A DNA stretch of 64,000 nt from Bin55 sp028819195 (GCA_028819195.1 JAPPMF010000002.1:62001-126000), one strand, 5' to 3'. Shown: positions 28,746-38,551, numbered from the stretch's first letter. A program made the numbers and translations. Notes: generated from the sequence alone by a model not told the origin.

Positions 28746-29492
28746 ATGAATCAAATCAAGACACCACTAATCGTTGCCAACTGGAAGATGAACGGGAATC
28801 AATCATTGTGTCGACAATTCTCGGAAACTTTAGAGTGTCCAGCGAATGGAGAGGTCTGGATTGCTCCACCATCTTTGTATCTAGAAACACTTGCGGTCGA
28901 TAAAAAGTTACGAAATTTCGTTCGAGTTGGGGTACAAAACGTCCATGGGAAGAGTTCTGGCGCATACACAGGTGAAGTGGCGGCGACGATGGTACGCGAA
29001 TCAGGAGGTACGTTCTCGATTGTTGGACATTCCGAACGAAGAACCCAATTCAATGAATCGGATTCTTTCATCGCACAAAAATTTTGTGCTAGTATCGAGG
29101 CCGATCTGATACCTATACTGTGCGTTGGTGAATCCCTAGAAGAACGGGAAGCTGGTTTGACTTTTGCGGTCGTTGAACAGCAACTGACTGACGTAATCGA
29201 CGCGAGTGGGATAAAATACTTTCATAAAAGTGTGGTAGCTTACGAACCTGTGTGGGCGATTGGTACTGGTAAAGCAGCATCGCCCGTCAATGCTGAGGAA
29301 GTTCATGTTCACATTCGCCAAGTTATTGCAAAATACGATGATCAGTTCATACCTATTTTGTATGGTGGTAGTGTTAACGAAAACAATGTGGGTGAACTTT
29401 GGGAGCAACACAATATTGACGGGTTTCTGATTGGTGGAGCGTCCTTAAACCCGCACACTTTAAATTCAATTATTGGGGAAATAACAAGGTAA
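28746..29492 (+). CDS. tpiA: Triosephosphate isomerase
   Basis: Glycolytic (beta/alpha)8 enzyme of 248 residues interconverting dihydroxyacetone phosphate and glyceraldehyde-3-phosphate. The catalytic Lys is in ANWKMNG (Lys14), the His in VGHSERR, and the Glu in VAYEPVWAIGTG; the phosphate loop YGGSV is present near the end. A 226-base gap precedes it without a recognisable element. The next gene, secG, starts five bases after its stop. Confidence 0.97.
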   Translation: MNQIKTPLIVANWKMNGNQSLCRQFSETLECPANGEVWIAPPSLYLETLAVDKKLRNFVRVGVQNVHGKSSGAYTGEVAATMVRESGGTFSIVGHSERRTQFNESDSFIAQKFCASIEADLIPILCVGESLEEREAGLTFAVVEQQLTDVIDASGIKYFHKSVVAYEPVWAIGTGKAASPVNAEEVHVHIRQVIAKYDDQFIPILYGGSVNENNVGELWEQHNIDGFLIGGASLNPHTLNSIIGEITR

Positions 29493-29497
29493 CTTCA

Positions 29498-29968
29498 ATG
29501 GAATTGTTTGAAACTGTTCTGTTAATCTGTTTGATATTGGTGGCTGTCGCTTTATGTGGATTGATTCTGATCCAACAAAGCCGAGGCTCTGATATTGGTG
29601 CAGCGTTTGGTAGCGGTGCTGCAAGCACCGTTTTTGGCACGACTGGTGCAACGCCTTTTCTGGTAAAGATTACGGCTGTATTAGCAATATCTTTCTTTTT
29701 GGTTACTCTTGGCTTGGCTTATGCTGCGAAAGAAAGAGTCAATGTCGATCAATCGTACGATTTTGGTGGGTTACCTATGTCGTCAGAGAGTGTAGATTCA
29801 ACTGAGACTCCATCCGACGAATCGCCTACTGATAGTGTTTCTGAAGGCGACGAGTTACCGCTGGTGGACGACGAGGAAGCTGAACCTTCCGAGGGGGGAG
29901 ATGTATTGCCACCCATTGAACCGACAGATAGTGGTGGCGACGATTTACCGGAAAGCCCAGATATATAG
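29498..29968 (+). CDS. secG: Protein translocase subunit SecG
   Basis: Small Sec translocon subunit with two transmembrane helices separated by the conserved QQSRGSDIGAAFGSGAASTVFG loop segment (about 27-48). The core is typical, but the protein is 156 residues because of a long acidic, Pro/Ser-rich C-terminal tail (residues about 90-156, ...DELPLVDDEEAEPSEGGD...). E. coli SecG has 110 residues. It lies between tpiA and tRNA-Leu, as in Pseudomonas and E. coli. Confidence 0.94.
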   Translation: MELFETVLLICLILVAVALCGLILIQQSRGSDIGAAFGSGAASTVFGTTGATPFLVKITAVLAISFFLVTLGLAYAAKERVNVDQSYDFGGLPMSSESVDSTETPSDESPTDSVSEGDELPLVDDEEAEPSEGGDVLPPIEPTDSGGDDLPESPDI

Positions 29969-30019
29969 CGGTTAAATTTGGAACATCAACTTAAGTGATC
30001 CCGTTCGATTAACTACTGT

Positions 30020-30106
30020 GCCGAAGTGGTGGAATTGGTAGACACGCCACCTTGAGGGGGTGGTGAGCTTTAGTTCGTGGAGGTTCGAGTCCTCTCTTCG
30101 GCACCA
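30020..30106 (+). tRNA. tRNA-Leu (GAG)
   Basis: An 87-base class II tRNA with encoded CCA. The acceptor stem GCCGAAG (30020-30026) pairs with CTTCGGC (30096-30102). The anticodon loop TTGAGGG (30052-30058) holds GAG at 30054-30056, and the extra arm expected for tRNA-Leu is present. Its position after secG matches leuU in E. coli. Confidence 0.95.
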
Positions 30107-30185
30107 ATCTTAACTTGCCAATTTGATTTGGCTTAACAAATATCTATATGCAAGCACTTGACCACTGTAAGGAGGTACGAGATTG

Positions 30186-30584
30186 ATGGTAGAACAGACT
30201 TTAGATGCTCACATGGTTACGCAGGCTACGGCGATTGCTCATCTCATAGATTTGGCACTGAGATCGGAATGTGACGCGGAAGAAATTAATAAAAAACTTC
30301 GTGATATTGCGAGCAAAACTGCATTATCGGAGATTTGGATATCAGATGAAGAAGGCAGAGTCGAGTACTCAAGTGTCCCCGACGTGGAATTTTCTTTCTG
30401 TGACGATTGTGACGCTGACAGTCAGGCTGGCAGGTTTATGAAACTGCTCTCCGGAAACATTGAATCGATAGTTCAACCATTCATGCCCCGTACTTTGGAT
30501 GGGCGGTCGTTTAAGTATGTCGCTGTACGAGGCATCGATAAGGCGCGAATTGTTCAGGTTGGTATCGCAGAAACTGATGACTAG
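30186..30584 (+). CDS. Small Cache/PAS-like sensor-domain protein (132 aa)
   Basis: A small soluble protein without signal peptide or membrane helix. It has an N-terminal helical part (HMVTQATAIAHLIDLALRS) and then a fold suggestive of a ligand-sensing Cache/PAS domain (EIWISDEEGRVEYSSVPDVEF, ...FKYVAVRGIDKARIVQVGI). It is likely cytoplasmic. GGAGG lies 10 bases before the ATG; a TTG three bases earlier is an alternative start. It is followed, 58 bases on, by a Cache-barrel gene, so the two may form one unit. No enzymatic motif is visible. The family assignment is by pattern only. Confidence 0.5.
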   Translation: MVEQTLDAHMVTQATAIAHLIDLALRSECDAEEINKKLRDIASKTALSEIWISDEEGRVEYSSVPDVEFSFCDDCDADSQAGRFMKLLSGNIESIVQPFMPRTLDGRSFKYVAVRGIDKARIVQVGIAETDD

Positions 30585-30642
30585 CGTAAAATGTGTGGAA
30601 ACCTACGCAGTCATCCAGACAAGAACTAAATATGGAGGCTTT

Positions 30643-33282
30643 ATGTCAAACGAATGTAATTTACTTAAGCGTGTGATTAGCAAATGGTACGAATTTGTAA
30701 AAACTGTTACTTTCTCGATCGGTTTATTCGTTCCGCTTGTCGTTTCGCAGATAATTTTGGCCCAAGCGACGGAAGACTGTTATGTTCCGCCCGGAACTAC
30801 CCCTATTGAAGATCCGACCGTTACTGCGGATCAGGCAGCAGCGGACGAATCTCTGGTTAAAGACTTCACCCTTGAGGTGAGTGCAACATTCAAAGATTTT
30901 TCATCAAACGTTAATGACCTTTCGCAAATCGTCTATTTCGGCTGCGTACTCCGATTAGAGGATAGCGCTTGGAGCTCAGATACGGTCTATCCGATTATGG
31001 TTAGTCCTTTTGGGCGAATAGTTTTTCATACTGAAGATATGTCTTTGTCAGGTAGATTGTTGGATCCGGCGGTTTTAAGTACGATTTATGTTTCACTAGG
31101 AGTCGCTCGTAGTGACATCGCAGACCTTCGGTCGTCCGACCCAGACACTGTGGCAGCTGCGCGGCGGGCGATTATTGCCTAATTGGCTACTGAGCCGGAT
31201 GCCGCATTTGATGCCACCCGACCGATACCTGGAGTGCGACCTGGGATTCCGGGGGCAAAGGGATATGTGAGTGCTTACGTCGGTCGAACTTTTCGCATTC
31301 CATTGTTAGTGATTGGTGGATTTGATTTAACCATTGATCACATTGCTGAAGAAGTCATCGACTATGGGAATCCTACTATCACAGCAGAGCAAGTCGTCGA
31401 TCGACCAACCCTAAAGCAATTTGTTACTGAAGCAGGTAATTATTTTCTCGAAGCACAGGCCGACACGCGCGATGCCTTGCTAGCTTCCACCGTAAAGGTA
31501 GCAATGCGAGATCCAGATGGTCCGTGGCGACACGGTTCCGTTTATATTTACATCTTGGATCTTAGAAGCAATATCTGTTACATGCACGCCGCAAATCCCA
31601 ACCGTTGGGAGTTTCGTTCACTGACACCGGTCACTCGGGACGTGGCTAGCGGTGAGTTTATAGTCGAACTGATTGTTGAAGCGGCGAGAAGTAGTTCGGA
31701 GGGAGGTTTCGTCAGATACTATTTTGATGATCCTACCAACGACAGCGACAGTGCCGATTCACCAAAGTTAGCATTTGCGCGTGAATTCTCCGGCACAATC
31801 GAAACCTTTGATGGCAGAGAAATCACGTCGAACTATATCGTCGTCTCGGGGATTTATCTGACTTCACCCGAAGTAGTGAAAGAACGTCAAAATAGGGTTC
31901 TTGCGGCACTACTCCCACAGGTCATGAGAACGATCACTGCTAGTTCGGTCGATGCGATTTCTGATCGATTGCAGTTCGCTTATTCAAACTCTGACCAATC
32001 CTCTGCACTCAATTTGGATGGTAGAGCGATGCTAACAAAACTTCAATCAGTTACCAGAAACAATAGAAATAACGGTGTATTCGATGGATTCAGGTTAATC
32101 GACGACATCAATTTTCATTCTAAACTACCTACTAGTAACGTTAACGGACTCATGAGTGGTTTGACATTTTGGGGAAATATTGATCAACGATCGCTTTCCG
32201 ACGACAACCTACAAGTCCTGGATTACGATGGTAAAGTCAATAGTGTTAATCTTGGAGTCGATCGTGAAATCGGCGAGAATTTAATAGGAGGTGTGTCGTT
32301 CACTCGATCTAGTGCAACGGTGGACTATACGGATCCCGAGCTAGTTTTCGGTGAGTTCTCGATTACGAACTCCTCTATCAATCCCTATTTAGGATGGCAG
32401 AAACCCGATAGTGGGTTGTTTATGTGGGCTGCGGCAGGTTTTGGCGTCGGTGAAGTTGGCTTTGAGGAGTCGACTAACTCACAAGAAAGTGATTTAACGC
32501 AAAGAATGATCGCAACTGGTATTCAACAGTCGTTGTATTCGAGCGAAAGTTTCTTACGTGGTGGAACTACAAGCCTACAACTAAAAGGTGAGACCGCGGT
32601 CACTGAAGCAACGGTGGACGATAATGGCATTCTCGAAGAATTAAGTCTGAGTGCTACCCGCACTCGATTATCGCTGGAGGGAATGTATTCTCGACAGCTG
32701 GCGTCGAATGCCACCCTTACTCCAGCTATTGAGATTGGCTGGCGACACGATGGTGGCGATGGCGATACCGGTGGAGGTTTCGAGTTGGGAATGGCATTGG
32801 GGTATACAACCGGTTGTCTCGCCCTCAAGCTAGACACGCAAACTTTACTCAGTCATTCCGAACTGGATGACTACGATGAATGGAAAGTTGGTGGCATGGT
32901 TACTTTTCTACCCACGAGTAGCAACTCAGGGTTCTCAATGTCCGCGGGTACTTCTTGGGGTACTCAGCGACCGAATGAATTGGCGTTCCAAACCAAGGAC
33001 TCGATAAACGACTTGCGCACCTTCACAAAACTTGATGATTCGATATTACCAGTGCTCACTTACCACACCGAGTTACGGTATGACTTTAAGCAACCTACTG
33101 GGTTGGGTTTGTGGACTTTCTATCGAGGTTATGCAAGTACCGATGAACAAAGATCGCTTGAGTTGGGAGCTACTTACCGATCCGTTTTAGGAATTGATAC
33201 TAGTTTGCGCTTGGGTTTTGTAGATCGTCTTGATCAACCGGCGCAGTTTCATATCAAACTCGGTGGTACTATACACTGGTGA
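30643..33282 (+). pseudogene. Cache-domain autotransporter-like outer-membrane barrel, interrupted by in-frame TAA at codon 180
   Basis: One frame of 880 codons from ATG 30643 (GGAGG upstream) is broken only by TAA at 31180-31182. The parts are: a long signal peptide (about 1-41, ends LAQA) with the extended form seen in autotransporters; a first Cache-like domain (FGRIVFHTEDMSLSGRLLD) that is cut by the stop; a second Cache-like domain (HGSVYIYILDLRSN, ...FVRYYFDDP, ...YIVVSGIYL); a linker; and a C-terminal beta-barrel of about 300 residues (NLGVDREIGENLIGGVSF ... NPYLGWQKP ... IKLGGTIHW) ending in Trp. The sequence after the stop continues the domain without a frame change and has no ribosome site for restart, so this is either a fresh nonsense mutation, readthrough or a sequencing error. 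Confidence 0.65.
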
Positions 33283-33419
33283 ACTTACTAATACCGTAAT
33301 TGGCGGAAATTTCGAAAGAAAGTTCAAATAGTCCGGTAGCACATCGAATCTTAACGCCGAGTTCGAGACTAGGCTTGCCTTCGCGCGCCTGAGAATTAGT
33401 CGCGAAAACTTCATATTCG

Positions 33420-33425
33420 TATAAT
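33420..33425 (+). promoter_or_regulatory. -10 element before tRNA-fMet
   Basis: A perfect TATAAT at 33420-33425 lies 15 bases before the first tRNA base. A -35 match is poor (TTAGTC at 33396-33401, 18-base spacing). Confidence 0.4.
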
Positions 33426-33439
33426 TATGTCAATACTGA

Positions 33440-33515
33440 TGCGGGGTGGAGCAGTTGGCAGCTCAATGGGCTCATAACCCATAGGTCGGAGGTTCGAATC
33501 CTCCCCCCGCTACCA
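33440..33515 (+). tRNA. Initiator tRNA-fMet (CAT) with T1-T72 mismatch
   Basis: Initiator traits are clear: three G-C pairs in the anticodon stem (GGG-CTCATAA-CCC), the A11-T24 pair, and an unpaired first position. The anticodon CAT follows GGGCT. The acceptor stem pairs G2-C71 to G7-C66. Position 1 (33440) is T and position 72 (33511) is T, instead of the C1-A72 mismatch usual in bacteria. The D-loop is one base shorter than in E. coli, giving 76 bases with encoded CCA. Location before rimP matches metY in E. coli. Confidence 0.9.
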
Positions 33516-33749
33516 TGAAGGTGAAGAAAATAACCTCTTCCGGATAAAAAATTCACCTCGTGTTGCACCTCGCATCGGAAGGTGGGGGGTGCCAAAAATA
33601 GACACCCAATAACGCTACCGTACGAAACTAAATACTCGTACTTTCATAGCGAAATCCCACGTTAATTTGTTGTGGCTAAGGTGAGCTAGATAGCAACCTT
33701 AATCTGTTTACCCGCGCCCTTTACTTTAGGATTAGGAGATTCTCGCTCT

Positions 33750-34208
33750 GTGCGAACTAACTCAACAGGACTAGAAGAGGTATTGCGACCTACCATCGAA
33801 GGACTGGGATATATCATGTGGGGAATCGACTACAACAAGTACAAGAATCGTGCGAGTTTGTGTGTTTACATTGACTCAAATACTGGCATTACAGTAGACG
33901 ATTGTGCTCAGGTGAGCAATCAGCTTGAAGGTGTACTTGATGTTGAAGCATTGGTGCCACCAAATTGTACCTTACAAGTATCGTCTCCAGGTCTAGACCG
34001 CATACTTTTTCGTCCCGAACAGTTTGGTGAACGCATTGGGACAGATATTGACGTAAAACTACGCTGGCCCATACGAGGCCGTTCGCGGGTCCGTGGAAAG
34101 TTGACCGCTTGTAACGACACTCACTTCAATATGGAAGTGGAACAAGAAGAATATGAAGTAGAGTTTGCCCAAGTGAGTCGAGCAAGAGTCGTACCGAATT
34201 TGGATTGA
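33750..34208 (+). CDS. rimP: Ribosome maturation factor RimP
   Basis: Needed for 30S assembly, 152 residues. Motifs are GLGYIMWGIDYNKYKNRASLCVYID in the N-terminal domain and QVSSPGLDRILFRPEQFGERIG. The GTG start at 33750 has AGGAG 11 bases before it. It opens the rimP-nusA-infB-rbfA-truB-rpsO-pnp cluster behind tRNA-fMet. A 234-base leader separates it from the tRNA; a TAAGGT/ACCTTA hairpin with a 13-base loop lies there (33677-33701) but has no known role. Confidence 0.95.
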   Translation: MRTNSTGLEEVLRPTIEGLGYIMWGIDYNKYKNRASLCVYIDSNTGITVDDCAQVSNQLEGVLDVEALVPPNCTLQVSSPGLDRILFRPEQFGERIGTDIDVKLRWPIRGRSRVRGKLTACNDTHFNMEVEQEEYEVEFAQVSRARVVPNLD

Positions 34209-34218
34209 TAAGAAACTT

Positions 34219-35787
34219 ATGAACTTTACCGATATGAAAAACGCAGTGGAATCAGTATCGAATGAGAAACGGGTTCCTAAAGAAGCGGTATTTGCCGCTA
34301 TCGAGTTAGCACTAGCAACCGCCACCAAACGGCGAGTTCGTGAAGACGCGAAATTCAGAGTTTCGATTGACTGGAACGAATCTAAATGTGAAACCTTTAG
34401 GGTCTGGACTGTCGTCGATCCCGAATTAATGGGAGAGAACCAATCTGAAGAGGACGCGGAAGATTTAACAAGTGAACTAGATTGGAAAAATCAAGAGTTC
34501 AATCCTGATGCACATCTGACTCTCGAACAAGCACAAGAAAGGCAACCGTCGTTGAAACTAGGCGATGAATGGGAAGAGCCCTGGCCGAGTATTGATCAAG
34601 GTCGGATCATGGCGCAGATTGTGAAACAAGTGATAGCCCAAAAACTACGTGAAGCCGAACGTAATCGCGTCGCTGAAGAGTACCGAGATTCGGTCGGTAA
34701 ACTGGTGAGTGGTACCGTTAAACGCCAAGGACGAGAAAATCTTATCTTGGAACTTGGTGGTAGTGTTGAAGGAATCATACACAAGGACAATTTGATTCAA
34801 CGACAACACCATCGAGTAAATGATCGCGTCCAAGCCTATCTACTCAAGATTGAATCCGAAAACAAAGGACCTCTGCTCACTTTGTCGCGTACGTGTAAGG
34901 AAATGTTGGTAGAACTTTTTAAGAAGGAAGTACCAGAGATTGCTGAAGACGTGATTGAAATCCGCGCCGTTGCGCGCATTCCAGGGCAGCGTGCCAAGAT
35001 TGCCGTTACGACGAACGATGGTCGGATCGATGCGGTAGGAGCGTGTGTAGGTATGCGTGGTTCTCGGGTACAAGCAGTTTCGTCTGAATTGGAAAACGAG
35101 CGAATTGATGTGCTGCAATGGTCGGCCGACCCAGCGCAATTAGTTGCAAACGCGATGAGTCCTGCCGTTATCGAACAAATTATCAAAGATGAAGATTTAC
35201 ATTCGATGGACGTTCTGGTTCGTCCCGAACATCATGCAACTGCGATCGGTTCGAATGGCGAGAACGTACGGTTAGCAAGTGAACTAACCGGTTGGAAATT
35301 GAATATTCGCAGCTATGACGAGGTGATTAAAGAGCAGGAAGAACGAGAAAATTTGCTGATGCAGACGTTCATGGAACGATTACAGGTCGACGAAGATTTA
35401 GCTCAAGTATTGCTCGAAGAGAACTTCAACTCGTTAGAGGAGATTGCGTATTGTGAAATCGAAGAAATGCTCTCGATTGAAGGATTCAATGAAGAGTTAG
35501 TCGCGGTTCTTCGAGATCGTGCTACTGCAGCTGTCGAAGAAGATGCTGCTTCTGGTGTAGTCGATGATTCGCAAGCACGAGCACCAAGCGTAGATTTGAT
35601 CAATCTGGAAGGCATGACCGACTCATTGGCGTGGCGACTTGCGGCCGAAGGAGTACGAACGGTAGAAGATCTTGCCGATCAAGCTATTCCAGATATCTTG
35701 GATATGGAAATCGGCGTTAGTGCAGAACTGGCCGGTCAACTCATCATGACGGCGCGCTCACCGATGTTTGCTGACTCCAAGAAGTAG
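34219..35787 (+). CDS. nusA: Transcription termination/antitermination protein NusA
   Basis: RNA polymerase-binding factor of 522 residues. It contains the N-terminal domain, an S1 domain (GTVKRQGRENLILELGGSVEG), two KH domains (GQRAKIAVTTNDGRIDAVGACVG; ATAIGSNGENVRLASELTG) and C-terminal acidic repeats (residues about 370-520, DLAQVLLEENFNSLEEIAY...). It lies ten bases after rimP, in the conserved nusA-infB operon. Confidence 0.97.
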   Translation: MNFTDMKNAVESVSNEKRVPKEAVFAAIELALATATKRRVREDAKFRVSIDWNESKCETFRVWTVVDPELMGENQSEEDAEDLTSELDWKNQEFNPDAHLTLEQAQERQPSLKLGDEWEEPWPSIDQGRIMAQIVKQVIAQKLREAERNRVAEEYRDSVGKLVSGTVKRQGRENLILELGGSVEGIIHKDNLIQRQHHRVNDRVQAYLLKIESENKGPLLTLSRTCKEMLVELFKKEVPEIAEDVIEIRAVARIPGQRAKIAVTTNDGRIDAVGACVGMRGSRVQAVSSELENERIDVLQWSADPAQLVANAMSPAVIEQIIKDEDLHSMDVLVRPEHHATAIGSNGENVRLASELTGWKLNIRSYDEVIKEQEERENLLMQTFMERLQVDEDLAQVLLEENFNSLEEIAYCEIEEMLSIEGFNEELVAVLRDRATAAVEEDAASGVVDDSQARAPSVDLINLEGMTDSLAWRLAAEGVRTVEDLADQAIPDILDMEIGVSAELAGQLIMTARSPMFADSKK

Positions 35788-35830
35788 TTTTAGGTTGCTC
35801 GACGACTAGAAAGCATTAATCGATAGAGAC

Positions 35831-38551
35831 ATGGCGAACCCAGGGAAAGATACCGTAGTAGAAGTTGCAAAGCGACTACAGTACGATGTCGATAAACTAT
35901 TAGAACTGATAGCAGCGGCTGGCTTACCGCAAAATTCTGGTACTGACGTGTTCACGAACGACGACATGCGTACGTTAAAGGATTACATGTCAGCTAACCC
36001 AACTCAGCCCACTCTAACACGTACGACTTTAGGCGTTGCTCGTAATCAACCAGCGGGCGAAAAATCAAATGCTCCACCCAGTGGTACCCTGCGTACTGGT
36101 GGGACGTTGAGTATTTCGCGCAAGGCAAACTCAACGGTAAAAGTGGCGACAGTCAAGCGGCGCCGTCTAGTCAAGCCAACAATGGGACAAGCAGCAGATA
36201 CCGAAAAAACATCGGACACTGCCAAGACTAAAAAACAGAAACCAACAACTCCAGTCGACGATACTGAAACCAAGCATTTGGATGTTGCTGATACAGCGAC
36301 GGCAAAAACTACCGACGAAAGTACCCAATCACAGCTCGAACTGGAAAAACAACGTATTCATTCTGATGAAGAAAAACGCCAGTTAGGCGAGGATCAGGTA
36401 CGGCGCGATAAAGAAAAACGTGATGAAGACACCCGTAAACGGCAAGAAGCAGAGGACAAGAAACGAACCTTAAAAGCTGAACGCAAGGCTAAGAAAGAAG
36501 AAGCGAAAGAAGCCGCTAAAAAAGAGTCTGAACGACTTCGTCGGGAAGCAGTAGAGGCGGTTGTAGCAGCTGAAGCTGAAGTAATTTCGGCCGAAAAACC
36601 TGGAGCTAAACGGTCCCGTGAAGAAAAAACTAAGGGTTTCCAGAAAGGTACACTAAAAGGGCATTCAATTGTCTCCGGTCGACGAAAAGGTGGTGCCGGT
36701 CGCGGCCAAGGTTCCTTAGGTGTACGCCGGCGCAAACGAACACCGGCGCTCGATGTGGAAAAACATGGTGGAGAATTTTCTCGACCAGTCGAAAAAATCA
36801 TACACGATGTCGAGGTGGGTGATGGAGTCACCGTCGGCGAACTAGCCCGGCGCATGTCGGTCAAAGCCGGTGAAGTGATCAAGACTCTCATGACAATGGG
36901 TGAGTTAGTCACGATCAACGAAACACTTGATCAAGATACTGCTGTTCTTGTGGTCGAAGAAATGGGACATCGAGTCAAATTAGTGTCTAGTGATCCAATG
37001 GAGGAAGAACTCGAGTTAGCACAAACTAAGGAAGGAGTCGAGGAACCACGACCACCGGTAGTAACAGTTATGGGTCACGTCGATCATGGAAAGACTTCAT
37101 TGTTAGACTACATTCGTGAAACTCATGTTGTGAACGAGGAACACGGTGGTATTACACAGCATATTGGTGCTTATCACGTTGTAACCGAAGAGGGTGCATT
37201 TACGTTCCTGGATACGCCTGGTCATGCACTGTTTTCTTCGATGCGAGCTCGCGGGGCAAATGCCACGGATATCGTGGTTTTGGTTTGTGCGGCCGACGAC
37301 GGTGTGATGCCACAGACACAAGAAGCCGTACAACATGCTCAAGCTGCTAAAGTTCCAATCATTGTGGCGATCAACAAGATGGATAAAGAAGGGGCTGACT
37401 CGGAGAGTGTAAAGACTGAACTGAGTAACATCGGGGTTACTCCGGATGACTGGGGTGGTGACTCTCCGTTCGTACAAGTTTCAGCGAAAACTGGCGATGG
37501 TATCAAAGATTTATTGAGTGCGATCGCGCTGGTGTCCGAATTATCAGAACTCACTGCAGTGAACGAAGGTCCAGCGAGTGGTATTGTGATTGAAAGTAAA
37601 TTAGATCGTGGTAAAGGACCGGTCGCGAGCCTGCTTGTACAAAACGGCAAATTGCAGAAGGGCGATATCATTCTTGCGGGTGAATGCTTCGGTAAAGTTC
37701 GGTCCCTTGTCACGGATCAAGGTTCAGTCGTTTCCTCCGCACAGCCATCAATGCCTGTGGAGATACTTGGGTTGAATGGCGTACCGGTCGCGGGCGATAA
37801 GTTCAATGTCACGCATGATGAAAAACGAGCGCGCCAACTTGCCGTATCACGCGCGTCGAAGCAACAGAAGAGAATCAATTCCTTACAACAATCTAAGCGT
37901 TTAGAAAATATGTTCGCTGGACTGGGTAAGGGTGAGAAACGAATCTTGAAAATTATCGTAAAAACCGATGTACGCGGCACCTTGGAAGCTATCACACAAG
38001 CTTGTTCTGAAATCGGCAATGATGAGGTAGCAGTACAGATCTTAGGTTCCAGCGTCGGTGGCATCACAGAATCCGACGCTAACTTAGCACTCACTTATGA
38101 TGCAATGATCTTTGGATTCAACGTACGTCTTGATAACTCGGCTAAGAAAGTTGTGGAGAAACATGACATTAGTGTGCGGTATTACAACATTGTTTACGAA
38201 CTCTTGGAAGACGTTAAAAAGATCCTTGAAGAAATGTTGGTACCGGATGTGCGGGAAGAAATTGTTGGTACGGCTGAGGTTCGAGATGTGTTCCATTCGC
38301 CGCGCTTCGGTCAAATTGCTGGATGTCGAGTCGTCGAAGGTACAGTATTTCGTAACAAGAAAATTCGTGTCCTACGCGACAGTACGGTGATTTATGAAGG
38401 CGAACTCGAATCTTTACGACGCTTCAAGGATGATGTCAATGAAGTGAAGAATGGACTTGAGTGTGGTATCGGAGTAAGGAATTACAACGATGTCCGTGAA
38501 GGTGACCGCATTGAAGTATTCGATGCGCGTGAAATTGCTCGAGCGTTGTAG
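35831..38551 (+). CDS. infB: Translation initiation factor IF-2
   Basis: GTPase (906 residues) that brings initiator tRNA to the 30S subunit. It has an N-terminal IF2-N domain (VVEVAKRLQYDVDKLLELIA), a long charged Lys/Glu-rich linker (about 150-290), a second IF2-N domain, then the G domain with GHVDHGKTSLLDYI, DTPGHALFSSMRARGA and NKMDKEGA, and the C-terminal tRNA-binding domains. Its partner, the initiator tRNA, is encoded just upstream with an atypical 1-72 mismatch. The TAG stop shares a base with the rbfA start. Confidence 0.98.
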   Translation: MANPGKDTVVEVAKRLQYDVDKLLELIAAAGLPQNSGTDVFTNDDMRTLKDYMSANPTQPTLTRTTLGVARNQPAGEKSNAPPSGTLRTGGTLSISRKANSTVKVATVKRRRLVKPTMGQAADTEKTSDTAKTKKQKPTTPVDDTETKHLDVADTATAKTTDESTQSQLELEKQRIHSDEEKRQLGEDQVRRDKEKRDEDTRKRQEAEDKKRTLKAERKAKKEEAKEAAKKESERLRREAVEAVVAAEAEVISAEKPGAKRSREEKTKGFQKGTLKGHSIVSGRRKGGAGRGQGSLGVRRRKRTPALDVEKHGGEFSRPVEKIIHDVEVGDGVTVGELARRMSVKAGEVIKTLMTMGELVTINETLDQDTAVLVVEEMGHRVKLVSSDPMEEELELAQTKEGVEEPRPPVVTVMGHVDHGKTSLLDYIRETHVVNEEHGGITQHIGAYHVVTEEGAFTFLDTPGHALFSSMRARGANATDIVVLVCAADDGVMPQTQEAVQHAQAAKVPIIVAINKMDKEGADSESVKTELSNIGVTPDDWGGDSPFVQVSAKTGDGIKDLLSAIALVSELSELTAVNEGPASGIVIESKLDRGKGPVASLLVQNGKLQKGDIILAGECFGKVRSLVTDQGSVVSSAQPSMPVEILGLNGVPVAGDKFNVTHDEKRARQLAVSRASKQQKRINSLQQSKRLENMFAGLGKGEKRILKIIVKTDVRGTLEAITQACSEIGNDEVAVQILGSSVGGITESDANLALTYDAMIFGFNVRLDNSAKKVVEKHDISVRYYNIVYELLEDVKKILEEMLVPDVREEIVGTAEVRDVFHSPRFGQIAGCRVVEGTVFRNKKIRVLRDSTVIYEGELESLRRFKDDVNEVKNGLECGIGVRNYNDVREGDRIEVFDAREIARAL

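Noticed and set aside
30117..30132. GCCAA-TTTGAT-TTGGC hairpin after tRNA-Leu as terminator
   Set aside because: Only five base pairs and no T run follows.
30499..30642. Upstream extension of the Cache-barrel frame
   Set aside because: It overlaps the small Cache gene in another frame; the ATG at 30643 with GGAGG is the better start.
33518..33749. Riboswitch or attenuator in the rimP leader
   Set aside because: Only weak, isolated stems; no known leader motif recognised.
36394..36918. 174-codon open frame antisense to infB
   Set aside because: Low-complexity shadow of the charged IF-2 linker.
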